A stretch of DNA of 64,000 nucleotides from DASQFQ01 sp963805525. GTDB taxonomy: Bacteria; Actinomycetota; Thermoleophilia; Solirubrobacterales; Solirubrobacteraceae. Location of the stretch: positions 1-64,000 of the forward strand of contig CAWDUT010000001.1 in the NCBI GenBank assembly GCA_963805525.1, written 5' to 3'. Shown here in pieces: positions 46,649 to 56,431 of this stretch. Below the pieces are notes generated by a model. That model worked only from the letters and a program-made list of their open reading frames with translations, had not been told where the DNA came from and did no database searches. The translations under genes and the position numbers were made by a program. The stretch's first letter is position 1, and the number at the start of each line of letters is the position of its first letter.

Positions 46649-47470
46649 TCACTGCGGCTTGACGGCGCCTCCCGACCAGGTCTTCCAATCCCCGCCTGAG
46701 ATGTCGTCGTCGTCGTCCGACGGGGCGTCGGCGGTCGGGGCGACCGGCTCGGGCGTCTCGCCCACGGCCGGGTTGTCGGCGGCCTCGATCGCGTCTTCGA
46801 TCTGACGCTCGGCGTCGCTCACGCCCTCGTCGCCCGGGCCGGCGTTCTCCTCGAGCTCGGCTTCGGCCTGCTCCTGGCCCTCGGCCACGCCCTCGCCCGC
46901 CTCGGCCAGGGGCCGCTCGGACTCCGATGCGGGCTCGCCGTACTCGCTGCCCGCGTAGTCGTTGCCCGCGGAGCCGCCGATCGCGGCGGCCTCGGCGGCA
47001 GCGGCCTGCTCTTCGGCCGCCTCGTCGATCGGCTCGGGCAGGACCTGGGTGTCGGCCTCGGCGGTGGGAAGCGGCTGCTGGGCCGCCTCGGCGGTCGCGG
47101 CGGGGGAGGGAGCGTCGTCCGCCGGGGCAACATGGCCGCCGGCCGCCTGGGCCGCCGCAGCGGCGTCCGCGATGGCGTCCGTCACGGCCGCGGTGTCGTC
47201 CGCCTGCAGCGCCTGCTCCTCGACCGGCTCGCTGCGCCCCGGCTCGGGCGCGACCACCGGCGCGGGCGCGGGCACCGGCGTCGAGGTGTTCGCGGGCGGC
47301 CCCGGCGCGTCGTAGTTCGAAGGCGCGGGCACGGGCGGCGAGTAGGGCTCGGGCGTGCTGGACGCGCCACCCGGGAGGAGCTGCCTGACCTGATCGCGCT
47401 TGGCGTACGCGGCGGCTGCTCCGACGGCGACGCCGACCAGCAGCAGGCGGCGGAAGGTGAGTCGGGCCAT
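46649..47470 (-). CDS. Membrane-anchored Ala/Glu/Pro-rich acidic protein
   Basis: The 273-residue protein has an N-terminal helix (RRLLLVGVAVGAAAAYA), then a proline-rich stretch (PVPAPSNYDAPGPPANTS), then an acidic alanine/glutamate-rich region with DDDDDISGGDW near the end. It resembles the downstream neighbour in layout (basic N-terminus, one helix, low-complexity acidic tail) but not in repeat unit. Start is ATG 47470 with AAGGAG upstream. A GGGTAC element 50-55 bp upstream (47520-47525) resembles a SigB-type -10. Function unknown. Confidence 0.68.
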   Translation of the reverse strand: MARLTFRRLLLVGVAVGAAAAYAKRDQVRQLLPGGASSTPEPYSPPVPAPSNYDAPGPPANTSTPVPAPAPVVAPEPGRSEPVEEQALQADDTAAVTDAIADAAAAAQAAGGHVAPADDAPSPAATAEAAQQPLPTAEADTQVLPEPIDEAAEEQAAAAEAAAIGGSAGNDYAGSEYGEPASESERPLAEAGEGVAEGQEQAEAELEENAGPGDEGVSDAERQIEDAIEAADNPAVGETPEPVAPTADAPSDDDDDISGGDWKTWSGGAVKPQ

Positions 47471-47572
47471 GGGTCTTCGGTCGCTCCTTCGATGGCGGGA
47501 TCGGCGTACCTCCCGAACGGTACCCACCGAGCCCGGCGCGACAACGGCTCCCCCGCGCGCCATGCTGTGTCG

Positions 47573-48598
47573 ATGCGGCGGATCGGATCCGGGCTCCACC
47601 GGTTCTGGGAGAAGGCCTACACGGACAACCTGACCGGCCTCGCCGCGATGGTCGCCTACAACCTCCTCCTGAGCGTCTTCCCGGTCGCGCTGATCTCGCT
47701 GTTCGTCGCCGGCCAGGTGCTCTCCAGCCCGGAGCTCGAGCGCTCGGTCCTCTCCGACCTCCAGCAGCTCTTCCCGTCCGCGGCGGACACGACGCTGAGC
47801 GACGCGCTGCGCCAGGTCCGCGAGTCCTCCACCACCGCGGGCATCATCGCCCTCGTCGCGTCCGTCTGGGTCGGCGCGAGCTTCTGGGGCGCGCTCGACA
47901 CCGCCTTCTGCCGCATCTACGAGGTCCCGTGCCGCAGCTGGGTGCGCCAGAAGCTCTTCGGCCTCGGGATGCTCGGCCTCGTCCTCCTGTTCTTCGCGTC
48001 CACCGTCGCGATGCCGGCCGCCCAGTCGCTGCTGTTCTCCAACAAGGCCGACCTCCCGTTCGGCCTCTCCGACCGCAACGCGCTCTACACGATCACGCTC
48101 GGCGTCGGCTTCGTGATCACGTTCACCGCGCTCGCGACGATCTACCGCACCGTCCCCAACGTCCCGGTGCCCTGGTACGGCGTCTGGCCCGGCGCCCTCG
48201 GCGCGACGATGGCCATCGCCGTGGTCGACTACGGCTTCCCCTTCTACCTCAGCAACGTCAGCGCCTTCGGCGGCCTGCGCAGCACCCTCGTGTTCGTGCT
48301 GATCGTGCTGATCTGGTTCTACGTCCTCGCGATCATCATCCTCGCCGGCGCGGTGGTCAACGAGCTGAGACTGGAGCGACGGCGACCGGGTACTCTCGCC
48401 GACGTGCCCGACCCCGAGACCGAGGAGCTGCGGCTCGAGCAGATCGATCGCGAGCGGCAGGAGCACCGGCGGGCTGAGCACGCCGACGAGGAGCCGGAGA
48501 CCGAGCAGCACGAGCGTCGCGCGGAGCGCGCGAGCTATCTGCGGGAGAAGCTCGACGAACGGGCCGAGGCCGAAGACGCCGCGGCCAGGGAGGGTTGA
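47573..48598 (+). CDS. YihY/BrkB family inner-membrane protein
   Basis: The 341-residue protein has six membrane helices and family motifs: FWEKAYTDNLTGLAAMVAYN, LLLSVFPVALISLFV, VGASFWGALDTAFCRIYEVP, and YRTVPNVPVPWYGVWPGALG. YihY (UPF0761), once misnamed RNase BN, has no established function; BrkB-like members may be transporters. The C-terminus carries about 70 charged helical residues. ATG 47573 is chosen; the longer frame overlaps the divergent gene. It is followed with overlap by a small acidic gene. Confidence 0.87.
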   Translation: MRRIGSGLHRFWEKAYTDNLTGLAAMVAYNLLLSVFPVALISLFVAGQVLSSPELERSVLSDLQQLFPSAADTTLSDALRQVRESSTTAGIIALVASVWVGASFWGALDTAFCRIYEVPCRSWVRQKLFGLGMLGLVLLFFASTVAMPAAQSLLFSNKADLPFGLSDRNALYTITLGVGFVITFTALATIYRTVPNVPVPWYGVWPGALGATMAIAVVDYGFPFYLSNVSAFGGLRSTLVFVLIVLIWFYVLAIIILAGAVVNELRLERRRPGTLADVPDPETEELRLEQIDRERQEHRRAEHADEEPETEQHERRAERASYLREKLDERAEAEDAAAREG

Positions 48599-48797
48599 TG
48601 GAGGCGCACGAGAAGAAGGCGGCCGAGGCCGAGTTCGAGCTCGCCGAGATGGAGGAGCGGTCGGACTCGCTCGCCGAGGACATCGAGGCCGCGAACGCCG
48701 ACTGGCAGCAGAAGAAGCAGGACGGCTCCGTGCCCGGCGCGGGCACCGGCGACGACGACGACGCCACTGGCGAGGGCGCCGTCGAGGTCGACGAGGA

Positions 48798-48801
<4 letters not shown>
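48598..48801 (+). CDS. Small acidic coiled-coil protein
   Basis: The 67-residue protein reads MEAHEKKAAEAEFELAEMEE, then RSDSLAEDIEAANADWQQKK, ending in an acidic tail with DDDDATGEG. Residues 1-45 should form a helix. The frame is coupled to the YihY gene (TGATG overlap; GGGAGG upstream) and has strong third-position GC, so it looks real. TTG 48595 is an alternative start. Its stop shares CTAG (48798-48801) with convergent purM. Function unknown. Confidence 0.62.
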
Positions 48802-49837
<1,036 letters not shown>

Positions 49838-49841
<4 letters not shown>

Positions 49842-50608
49842 CGCCCGCGATTCTCGCGCACGAGCAGGACGGCGGCGAGCCCGCAGCGGTAGGCGGCCCA
49901 CGGCGCCAGCGGGCGGTCGCGCTCGAGCACGCGCGCGAGCGGCATCGATACGAGCGTGGCGGCGGCCGCCGCCGCGGCGCCGAGCGCCAGCGTCCCCAGC
50001 TCCGAGCGCGCCGGCCGCCGTTGCAGCAGCCGCAGCCCCTTCAACCCCGCGGCGCCCACGATGACCGGCACCCCGATCCCGCGTGAGAGCCGCACCGCGT
50101 CCGGTCGCGCGAAGCCGAGCGCCCGCGCCGCGGCCAGCGTCGCGCCAGCGCGTGAGACCCCCGGCACGAGCGCACACGCCTGCGCGAGCCCGAGCAGCAC
50201 GCCGTCGAGGGGTCCCGCGTCCTCCGCCAGCCGGAGTCCGGGCCGCCGGTCGGCCAGCACCAGCGCCACCGAGCCGGCCACGAGCCCGCCGGCCAGCGAG
50301 GCCGCGCCGCCCAGCCGCTCCTCGATCCAGTGCTCGGCGAGGAACGCCAGCGCCACCGTCGGGACCATCGACAGCAGCGCGACGTCGAGCGGCAGCGCCA
50401 TCAGCTCGCGCCGCAGCCCGATCACGAGGCCGACCGCCCCGCCCGCGTGCAGCGCGACCTCGACCTCCTTGCGCCGCGCGCCTTCCAGGTCGGCGTGCTC
50501 CCAGCCGAGCAGCAGCGGCAGCGCGGCGACGTGGCCCGACGAGGAGATCGGCAGCAGCTCGGCCGGTCCCTGGACCAGCCCGAGGGCGACGACCTCAGCG
50601 CGGCGCAT
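49838..50608 (-). CDS. uppP: Undecaprenyl-diphosphatase (BacA/UppP family)
   Basis: UppP recycles the wall lipid carrier and gives bacitracin resistance. The 256-residue polytopic protein has the two family motifs: GLVQGPAELLPISSSGH (first) and PGVSRAGATLAAARALGF (second). The second varies slightly from the usual PGTSRSGAT, as does the first glutamate-rich motif (QGPAE for QGLTE). ATG 50608 overlaps the dedA 3' end by 14 nt. Eight membrane helices are expected. Confidence 0.88.
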
Positions 50609-51248
50609 CGGCGGCCGGCTCGGCCGCACGCTTGCTGCGGCGGTTGCGCAGCACCAGGTAGACGATCCCGACGACGATCACCGTCGCAATCGCGTAGTCG
50701 ACGTAGTGCAGCGAGTCTTGCCAGCTCTTCCAGTTGTCGCCGACCTGCTTGCCGGTGAACGCGAGCATGAAGATCCACGGGATGCAGCCCGCGATCGTCA
50801 GCACCGTGAAGCGCCAGAACGGCATCCGAGCGATGCCCGCCGGCAGCGAGATGAACGTGCGGATGATCGGCAGCATGCGGGTCAGGAAGACGGTCCACGA
50901 GCCGTACTTCTCGAACCAGCGGTCGGCCCAGGCGAGGTACGACGGCTTGATGTGCAGCTTCTTGCCGTGCTTCTCGAGGATGTCGACACGCCCGTAGTAG
51001 CCGATCGCGTAGGCGATCCACGACCCGACGAGGTTGGCCGCCGTGCCCACGGCGACGACCGCGAACAGGGAGTAGTGCCCCTCCGCGACGTTGAAGCCGG
51101 CGAACAGCATCGTGGCCTCGGACGGGACCGGGATGAGGGCGCTCTCGGCCACCATCAGGGCGAAGATCCCGGGTAGGCCGAGCTTGTCGACGACGTCGAC
51201 CGCGAACTGCACGATGGGATCGGTCAAGGAGGCGACGACCGGGTACAC
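50595..51248 (-). CDS. DedA family membrane protein
   Basis: The 217-residue protein has the DedA/SNARE-associated core: ALMVAESALIPVPSEATMLF, GTAANLVGSWIAYAIGYYGR, and RMLPIIRTFISLPAGIARMP. DedA proteins include undecaprenyl-phosphate and phospholipid flippases (UptA, PopT). Overlap with uppP makes lipid-carrier recycling the natural joint role, since UppP makes the phosphate form and a DedA protein could flip it inward. Start is GTG 51248. Confidence 0.9.
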   Translation of the reverse strand: MYPVVASLTDPIVQFAVDVVDKLGLPGIFALMVAESALIPVPSEATMLFAGFNVAEGHYSLFAVVAVGTAANLVGSWIAYAIGYYGRVDILEKHGKKLHIKPSYLAWADRWFEKYGSWTVFLTRMLPIIRTFISLPAGIARMPFWRFTVLTIAGCIPWIFMLAFTGKQVGDNWKSWQDSLHYVDYAIATVIVVGIVYLVLRNRRSKRAAEPAADAPR

Positions 51249-51295
51249 GCGGCAGCCAGGCTAGACGATCGATCGTCTGCGGCCGGCGATGAAAC

Positions 51296-51766
51296 TCAGC
51301 CGCTGCCGCGGGGCTCGATGCGCGGCAGCGTCAGCGAGGTGATGCGCTGCTTGGGCCGAGGGACGGCGGTCTTGGGCCGCAGCATCTTGAGGATCATGAT
51401 CGCCTGGTCGACGTTGGCGGCCAGCGCGGGGCGGTGGGCGACCTCGTAGGTGTTGATGCGCGGCCCGACGTCGGGCGCCGCGCCCGCGAGGATCAGCTCG
51501 CCGCGGCGGGAGCGCAGCTCGCGCACGGCGTTCGAGAGCGCGTTGAGCGCCTGGTCGCCGACCGGGTTCGCCTCCGCGAGGTCGACGATCAGCCAGCGCA
51601 CGCCGCCGGCCAGGGCGGCGTCGATGCGGCGCTCGAGCTCCGGCGCGTTGCCGTCGTCGAGCGAGCCCTTGAGATCCATCTGGTGGACGACGTCGTCGAG
51701 CCGCTGCTCCCGGACCGCGAGGTCGCCGGGGCGGACCACCGAGCGCAAGGATTGCGAGGTGAACAC
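51296..51766 (-). CDS. STAS-domain protein (anti-sigma factor antagonist-like)
   Basis: The 156-residue protein contains a STAS domain: VHQMDLKGSLDDGNAPELER, WLIVDLAEANPVGDQALNAL, and ELILAGAAPDVGPRINTYEV. In classical antagonists a serine is phosphorylated in DxSxxxxSxG; here the region reads DLAEANPVGDQ, so that serine is absent. It is thus either constitutively active or regulated otherwise. Start GTG 51766 (VFTSQSLRS) is chosen from the domain boundary; the longer frame to 51874 crosses the promoter. A SigB-type promoter lies 20-39 bp upstream. Confidence 0.72.
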   Translation of the reverse strand: MFTSQSLRSVVRPGDLAVREQRLDDVVHQMDLKGSLDDGNAPELERRIDAALAGGVRWLIVDLAEANPVGDQALNALSNAVRELRSRRGELILAGAAPDVGPRINTYEVAHRPALAANVDQAIMILKMLRPKTAVPRPKQRITSLTLPRIEPRGSG

Positions 51767-51780
51767 GGTCTTTCGCCTAA

Positions 51781-51805
51781 TTACCCTCTGTCCAGGACCT
51801 TCAAC
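51781..51805 (-). promoter_or_regulatory. SigB/SigF-type promoter for the STAS gene
   Basis: On the minus strand GTTGAA (51800-51805) and GGGTAA (51781-51786) are separated by 13 bp. The general-stress sigma consensus is GTTTAA, 12-15 bp, GGGTAT; this matches five of six at each element. The -10 ends 14 nt upstream of GTG 51766. Confidence 0.5.
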
Positions 51806-51840
51806 GTCCACAGTATCGGCCAATAGCCTGTTCTCCTGCA

Positions 51841-52941
51841 ATGGCAGTCCCTCTCTTCGACACCTCCACACCACTGGCGCCGCTGCGCGAGCGCCTGCAC
51901 GCGAAGCTCGCCGAGCTGCTCGACGCGGGCCGCTACATCCTCGGCCCGGAGGTCGCGGGCTTCGAGGCGGACTTCGCCGCGTACCTCGGCGCGAGCCACG
52001 CGATCGGCGTGGCCAACGGCACCGACGCGCTGACGCTGGCGCTGAAGGCGATGGGCGTCGGCCCGGGCGACGAGGTCGTCGTGCCGTCGTTCACGTTCTA
52101 CGCGTCGGCCGAGGCGATCCCGCCCACCGGCGCGCGGCCGGTGTTCTGCGACGTCGATCCAGAGACGTTCTGTGTCACCCCGGAGACCGTGCGCGCCGCG
52201 CTGACCCCGCGCACGAAGGCCGTGATGGTCGTCCACCTGTTCGGGAACGTCGCGCCGGTCGAGGAGATCGAGGCGCTCGGCGTGCCGGTGCTCGAGGACG
52301 CTGCGCAGGCCGCCGGCTCGATCGCCGCCGACGGCCGCCGCGCGGGCGCGCTCGGCACGATCTCGACGTTCTCGTTCTTCCCGAGCAAGAACCTCGGGGC
52401 GTTCGGCGACGGCGGCGCGGTCGTCACCAGCGACCCGGAGCTGGACGAGCGCGTGCGGATGCTGCGCTTCCACGGCTCGCGCGACAAGGAGACGTTCGAG
52501 CTCGTCGGCCACAACTCGCGGCTCGACGAGCTGCAGGCGGGGCTGCTGCGGATCATGCTCCCGCACCTCGATCTGTGGTGCGACGGGCGCCGCGCCGCCG
52601 GCGCCGCGTACGAGGAGGCGGGGCTCGGCGAGGTCGCCGCGCTGCCGGTCCCGTTCCCCGGCACCAAGCCCGCGTGGCACCTGTACGTCGTGCGCCATCC
52701 GGAGGCCGACGAGCTCGCGGCCGCGCTCAAGGACGCCGAGGTCGGCAGCAAGGCCTACTACCGCGTGCCGACCCACCGGCAGCCCGCGATGCGCCCCTAC
52801 GCGGAGGGCGTGGAACTCCCGGCGACCGACGAGCTCGCCCGCACGCATCTCGCGATCCCCATGAGCCCGGTGCTCAGCCGCGAGCAGGCCGCCGAGGTGA
52901 CCGAGGCCGCCCGCGCCGTTTCCGCGAATAGAATGCGCTGA
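51841..52941 (+). CDS. DegT/DnrJ/EryC1/StrS sugar aminotransferase
   Basis: The 366-residue PLP enzyme installs an amino group on a nucleotide-linked keto-sugar. Motifs are GRYILGPEVAGFEADFAAYL, ANGTDALTLALKAMGVGPGD, VPSFTFYASAEAI, LEDAAQAAGS, and the lysine region STFSFFPSKNLGAFGDGGAV. Start ATG 51841. It abuts a FlaA1/PglF-type dehydratase gene (start at the next base after its stop), so it likely aminates the 4-keto product, as PglE does. The exact sugar is not shown. Confidence 0.92.
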   Translation: MAVPLFDTSTPLAPLRERLHAKLAELLDAGRYILGPEVAGFEADFAAYLGASHAIGVANGTDALTLALKAMGVGPGDEVVVPSFTFYASAEAIPPTGARPVFCDVDPETFCVTPETVRAALTPRTKAVMVVHLFGNVAPVEEIEALGVPVLEDAAQAAGSIAADGRRAGALGTISTFSFFPSKNLGAFGDGGAVVTSDPELDERVRMLRFHGSRDKETFELVGHNSRLDELQAGLLRIMLPHLDLWCDGRRAAGAAYEEAGLGEVAALPVPFPGTKPAWHLYVVRHPEADELAAALKDAEVGSKAYYRVPTHRQPAMRPYAEGVELPATDELARTHLAIPMSPVLSREQAAEVTEAARAVSANRMR

Positions 52942-54909
52942 ATGCGCCGCCGGTTCAGCTCCGCGGCCCTTCCCGTCCACCGTCACTCTCTCCCACAGGT
53001 CGCGCTGGACGCCGGGCTGGTCGCGCTGGCCTACTACCTCGCGTATCGCCTGCGCTTCGACGGGGCCGGCGGTGTGCCCGAGCTCTACCACGACCTGTTC
53101 GTGCGCACGCTCGGATTCGTGGTGATCGGCAACACCGCGATCTTCGCGCTGTTCGGGCTCTACCGGCACTGGATGCGCTACTCGTCGCAGTCCGAGTACC
53201 TGCGGATCGCGCAGGCGTGCCTGGCCTCCGTGCTCGCGCTCGTCGCCTACATCGCGATCGTGCAGCCGAAGCTGCTGTTCGCGCCGCCGCGCGGCTTCGT
53301 CTCGGTCAACGCGCCGGCCGGCGTGCTCGCGCTCTACGGCCTGCTGATGCTCGTCTTCCTCGGCGGCGTGCGCTTCGTCGTGCACGCGATCTACGAACGG
53401 CCGCTGCGCGGCTCGCGGGTGCGCAAGGACGCGCGCTCGGTGCTGATCGTCGGCGCCGGCGACGGCGGGCGCCTGCTGCTGCGCGAGATCACGCGCAACC
53501 CGGAGCTCGGCTACCGCCCGGTCGGCTTCATCGACGACGACCCGCGCAAGGAGCACGCGCGGGTGGACCGCGGGCTCGAGGTGCTCGGCACCACCGACCA
53601 GCTGGGGCATGTGCTCGACGACGTCGAGCCGGACGAGGTGCTGATCGCGATCCCCTCGGCGCCGGGCATGATGCGCGCCAAGGTCGTCGCGGCGTGCCGC
53701 GAGCGCGGCGTGCCGGTGCGGACGATGCCGACCGTGTTCGAGCTGCTGCAGACCGGCGGCCGGCTCATGCGGCAGGTGCGCGAGGTCAAGGTCGAGGACA
53801 TCCTCGGGCGCGAGCCGGTGCGGATGGAGGTCGAGCGCGTCGGCGAGTACCTGCGCGAGAGGGTCGTGCTCGTCACGGGCGCCGGCGGCTCGATCGGCTC
53901 CGAGCTGTGCCGTCAGATCGCGCGCGTGCGGCCGGAGCGGCTCGTGCTGCTCGACCACGCCGAGGACAACCTGTTCGAGATCGAGCGCGAGCTGATCGAG
54001 GACCGGCACGCGCTCAACACCGTATCCGTCCTTGCGGACTGCAAGGAGGAGGAGCGGATGCGCGAGGTGTTCGCCGAGCACCGGCCGACGGTCGTCTTCC
54101 ACGCCGCCGCCTACAAGCACGTCGGGCTGATGGAGAGCAACCCGGTCGAGGCGGTGCGCAACAACTCGCTCGCCACGCGGGTGATGTGCCGGATCGCGGG
54201 CGAGACGGGCGTGCGCGCGTTCATCCTCGTCTCGACCGACAAGGCCGTGGCGCCGGCGACGGTGATGGGCGCCTCGAAGGCGCTGGCCGAGTGGGCGGTC
54301 GAGGCGGCCGACGCGCGCTACCCCGCCACGCGCTTCGCCAGCGTGCGGTTCGGCAACGTGCTCGGCTCGTCGGGCTCGGTGGTGCCGATCTTCCGCCGCC
54401 AGATCGCGGCGGGCGGGCCGGTCACGGTTACCGACCCGTCGATGACGCGCTACTTCATGACGATCCCGGAGGCGGTGCAGCTCGTCATCCGCGCGGGCTC
54501 GCTCGCCAGCGGCGGCGAGGTGTTCGTGCTCGAGATGGGCGAACCGGTCTCGATCCTCGACCTGGCGAAGGACATGATCCGGCTGTCGGGGCTGAAGCCG
54601 GGGCGCGACATCGCGATCGAGATCGTCGGCCCGCGCCCGGGGGAGAAGCTCCACGAGGAGCTCTTCAACCCCTACGAGCACCCCCAGGAGACGCCTGCAC
54701 AGCGGATCCTGCGCGCCGAGCGGCCGCGGATCGACCCCGCCTGGGTGGAGGAGACCTTCGACCGCATCGGGGTGCTCACGCTCGAGGGCGACCCGGCCGG
54801 TCTGGCGTCCGTCGTCGCGCAGCTGGCGAGCCTCCGGCTGGAGCCGGAAGAGGCCGTCGTCCTGACCACGTCTCCCGCGGCTGAGGAAGCCGACGGGGCC
54901 ACCGCCTAG
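52942..54909 (+). CDS. FlaA1/PglF-type membrane nucleotide-sugar 4,6-dehydratase
   Basis: The 655-residue protein has four N-terminal membrane helices (about 20-125), a Rossmann CoA-binding-like domain (SVLIVGAGDGGRLLLREI, GYRPVGFIDDDPRKEHARV), and a short-chain dehydratase domain from about 308 (VLVTGAGGSIGSELCRQIA). The active-site region is ILVSTDKAVAPATVMGASKA, with the MGASK variant typical of FlaA1/PglF/CapD dehydratases. Relatives act on UDP-GlcNAc. C-terminal residues after about 600 are low complexity. Translation is directly downstream of the aminotransferase. Confidence 0.93.
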   Translation: MRRRFSSAALPVHRHSLPQVALDAGLVALAYYLAYRLRFDGAGGVPELYHDLFVRTLGFVVIGNTAIFALFGLYRHWMRYSSQSEYLRIAQACLASVLALVAYIAIVQPKLLFAPPRGFVSVNAPAGVLALYGLLMLVFLGGVRFVVHAIYERPLRGSRVRKDARSVLIVGAGDGGRLLLREITRNPELGYRPVGFIDDDPRKEHARVDRGLEVLGTTDQLGHVLDDVEPDEVLIAIPSAPGMMRAKVVAACRERGVPVRTMPTVFELLQTGGRLMRQVREVKVEDILGREPVRMEVERVGEYLRERVVLVTGAGGSIGSELCRQIARVRPERLVLLDHAEDNLFEIERELIEDRHALNTVSVLADCKEEERMREVFAEHRPTVVFHAAAYKHVGLMESNPVEAVRNNSLATRVMCRIAGETGVRAFILVSTDKAVAPATVMGASKALAEWAVEAADARYPATRFASVRFGNVLGSSGSVVPIFRRQIAAGGPVTVTDPSMTRYFMTIPEAVQLVIRAGSLASGGEVFVLEMGEPVSILDLAKDMIRLSGLKPGRDIAIEIVGPRPGEKLHEELFNPYEHPQETPAQRILRAERPRIDPAWVEETFDRIGVLTLEGDPAGLASVVAQLASLRLEPEEAVVLTTSPAAEEADGATA

Positions 54910-54928
54910 ACTGCTCCCGGTCCGTTTC

Positions 54929-56254
54929 ATGGTCCTCCTGCTCGCGTTGTCGATACAGGGCCAGGTGGAGAAGTACGGCGCCTACGTGGGGATCGCTGCT
55001 TTCTTCGGCCTGGCCGTCCTCTCGCTTCTCTACTTCGCGCAAGCGCGCGAAGTGAAGCGCCTGCGCGAATGGGCGGGCCGCGCGCCCGAGCGCGCCCGCG
55101 AGGTCGAGGAGCGCGCGATCGCCCAGGCCGAGGCCGCCCGGCGCCAGCCCGCGCCCGTCGCGCGGCCGGTGGCCCAGCCGATCGCCGCCGCCACCGCGGC
55201 CGGCGGCCGGTCCGGCACGGTCAGCCCGGCCGTACCGGTCGGTGCGGCCACCGCGGTCGTCGAGCGCCCGGACGAGGACGACGACGAGGAGCCCGTCGTC
55301 TACGGGCCGCCGACCGAGGACGGCAAGGGCCCGGTGCTGGCGATCGAGCCGCCTCCGAAGGTCGACGAGGACGAGCCCGACCAACCGGACGCCGACGAGG
55401 ACGAGCGCGACGAGGAGGAGCCCGCCGCGGCCGCCCCCGCGACCAACGGCGCTCCGCCGCCGGGCGCCGAGGCACCGGCCATCCCGCGCCCGAGCACCGC
55501 CGCTGCCGCGGCGGGGGTCAAGCCCGCCGCTCCCGGCCCGTCGGTCGCGGGTGGCACCCCGGCCAGCGCCGCGGGCGGGGACGCGCCGTCGCCGGCCGCC
55601 GGCGGAGGGGTTCCGCCCAACCCCGGGGCCCGTCCCGTCCGGCCCGCCGCCGCCCAGCTGCGCCAGACCACTTCCTCCGCCGCCCCGCGCCGCCCGGTCA
55701 CGATGCCGCCGCGGCGTCCCGGCACGCCGCCGCCTCCGCCTGAGCCTTCGGGCGGGCACCGCGGTCGCTCGTACGCGATCGCGGGCGGGATCGCCGCGGT
55801 CGTCGTCGCGCTCGGCGTGCTGGCGGCCACGCAGTTCCTCGGCGGCGACGACAACAAGCCGAAGACGCCGAACCAGGCGGCGTCGCCGACCGCGGCCGCG
55901 ACCGACGGCGGCGGCAGCGGCTCGGACTCCGGCGGCGGCAGCTCGTCCGCGCCGACCAGCCGCGCCGACACCACCGTCGCGGTCTTCAACGGCACCACGA
56001 TCGGCGGGCTCGCCGCCAACACCGCGTCCAAGCTCCAGTCGAGCGGCTACAAGCGCGGCACCACCGGCGACTACACCGACCAGCAGCGCGCGAACTCGAC
56101 GGTCTTCTACACGAAGGCGGCACGCCGCCAGGCGCGCGAGATCGGGCGGGAGCTCAACATCTCCGAGCTGCGTGTGATGGACGCCGAGACGCAGGCGCTG
56201 GCGGGGCAGAACGCCGACGTCGCCGTCGTCGTCGGCAGCGACAAGGCACCCTGA
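54929..56254 (+). CDS. Membrane protein with LytR C-terminal (LytR_C) domain
   Basis: The 441-residue protein has an N-terminal helix (about 15-37), a charged coiled segment (REVKRLREWAGRAPERAREV), a long proline/alanine/acidic linker, a second membrane helix (about 280-303), and an extracellular LytR_C domain (about 345-441): TTVAVFNGTTIGGLAANTAS, SSGYKRGTTGDYTDQQR. LytR_C domains occur on wall-polymer ligases (LCP family), but no LCP catalytic domain is present here. The intracellular linker and double membrane pass are unusual. Confidence 0.75.
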   Translation: MVLLLALSIQGQVEKYGAYVGIAAFFGLAVLSLLYFAQAREVKRLREWAGRAPERAREVEERAIAQAEAARRQPAPVARPVAQPIAAATAAGGRSGTVSPAVPVGAATAVVERPDEDDDEEPVVYGPPTEDGKGPVLAIEPPPKVDEDEPDQPDADEDERDEEEPAAAAPATNGAPPPGAEAPAIPRPSTAAAAAGVKPAAPGPSVAGGTPASAAGGDAPSPAAGGGVPPNPGARPVRPAAAQLRQTTSSAAPRRPVTMPPRRPGTPPPPPEPSGGHRGRSYAIAGGIAAVVVALGVLAATQFLGGDDNKPKTPNQAASPTAAATDGGGSGSDSGGGSSSAPTSRADTTVAVFNGTTIGGLAANTASKLQSSGYKRGTTGDYTDQQRANSTVFYTKAARRQAREIGRELNISELRVMDAETQALAGQNADVAVVVGSDKAP

Positions 56255-56256
56255 GT

Positions 56257-56422
56257 GATGGTTGATCGCAGGACCCCCGTACCCGTCTGCACGCGTCCCG
56301 CGGCGCATGACGGCACCCGCCGGAAGGGGGAGGTGGCGCTGCCACGATCGCCCTTCGGCGTGCACCGTCCTGCATCCACGGGCCACGCACATACGGGCAC
56401 GGCGGCCATACGATCAACCATC
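56257..56422. repeat. 166-bp nested inverted-repeat element
   Basis: GATGGTTGATCG (56257-56268) and CGATCAACCATC (56411-56422) are perfect 12-bp inverted repeats. Inside, in nested order, CCCGTA (56276-56281) pairs with TACGGG (56392-56397) and TGCACGC (56288-56294) with GCGTGCA (56358-56364). At the centre GTGGC-GCT-GCCAC (56333-56345) is a hairpin. The whole spacer between the LytR_C gene and the next gene is thus one long imperfect palindrome with no ORF. It may be a MITE-like repeat or a structured RNA. Confidence 0.6.
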
Positions 56423-56431
56423 TGAGCTGAG

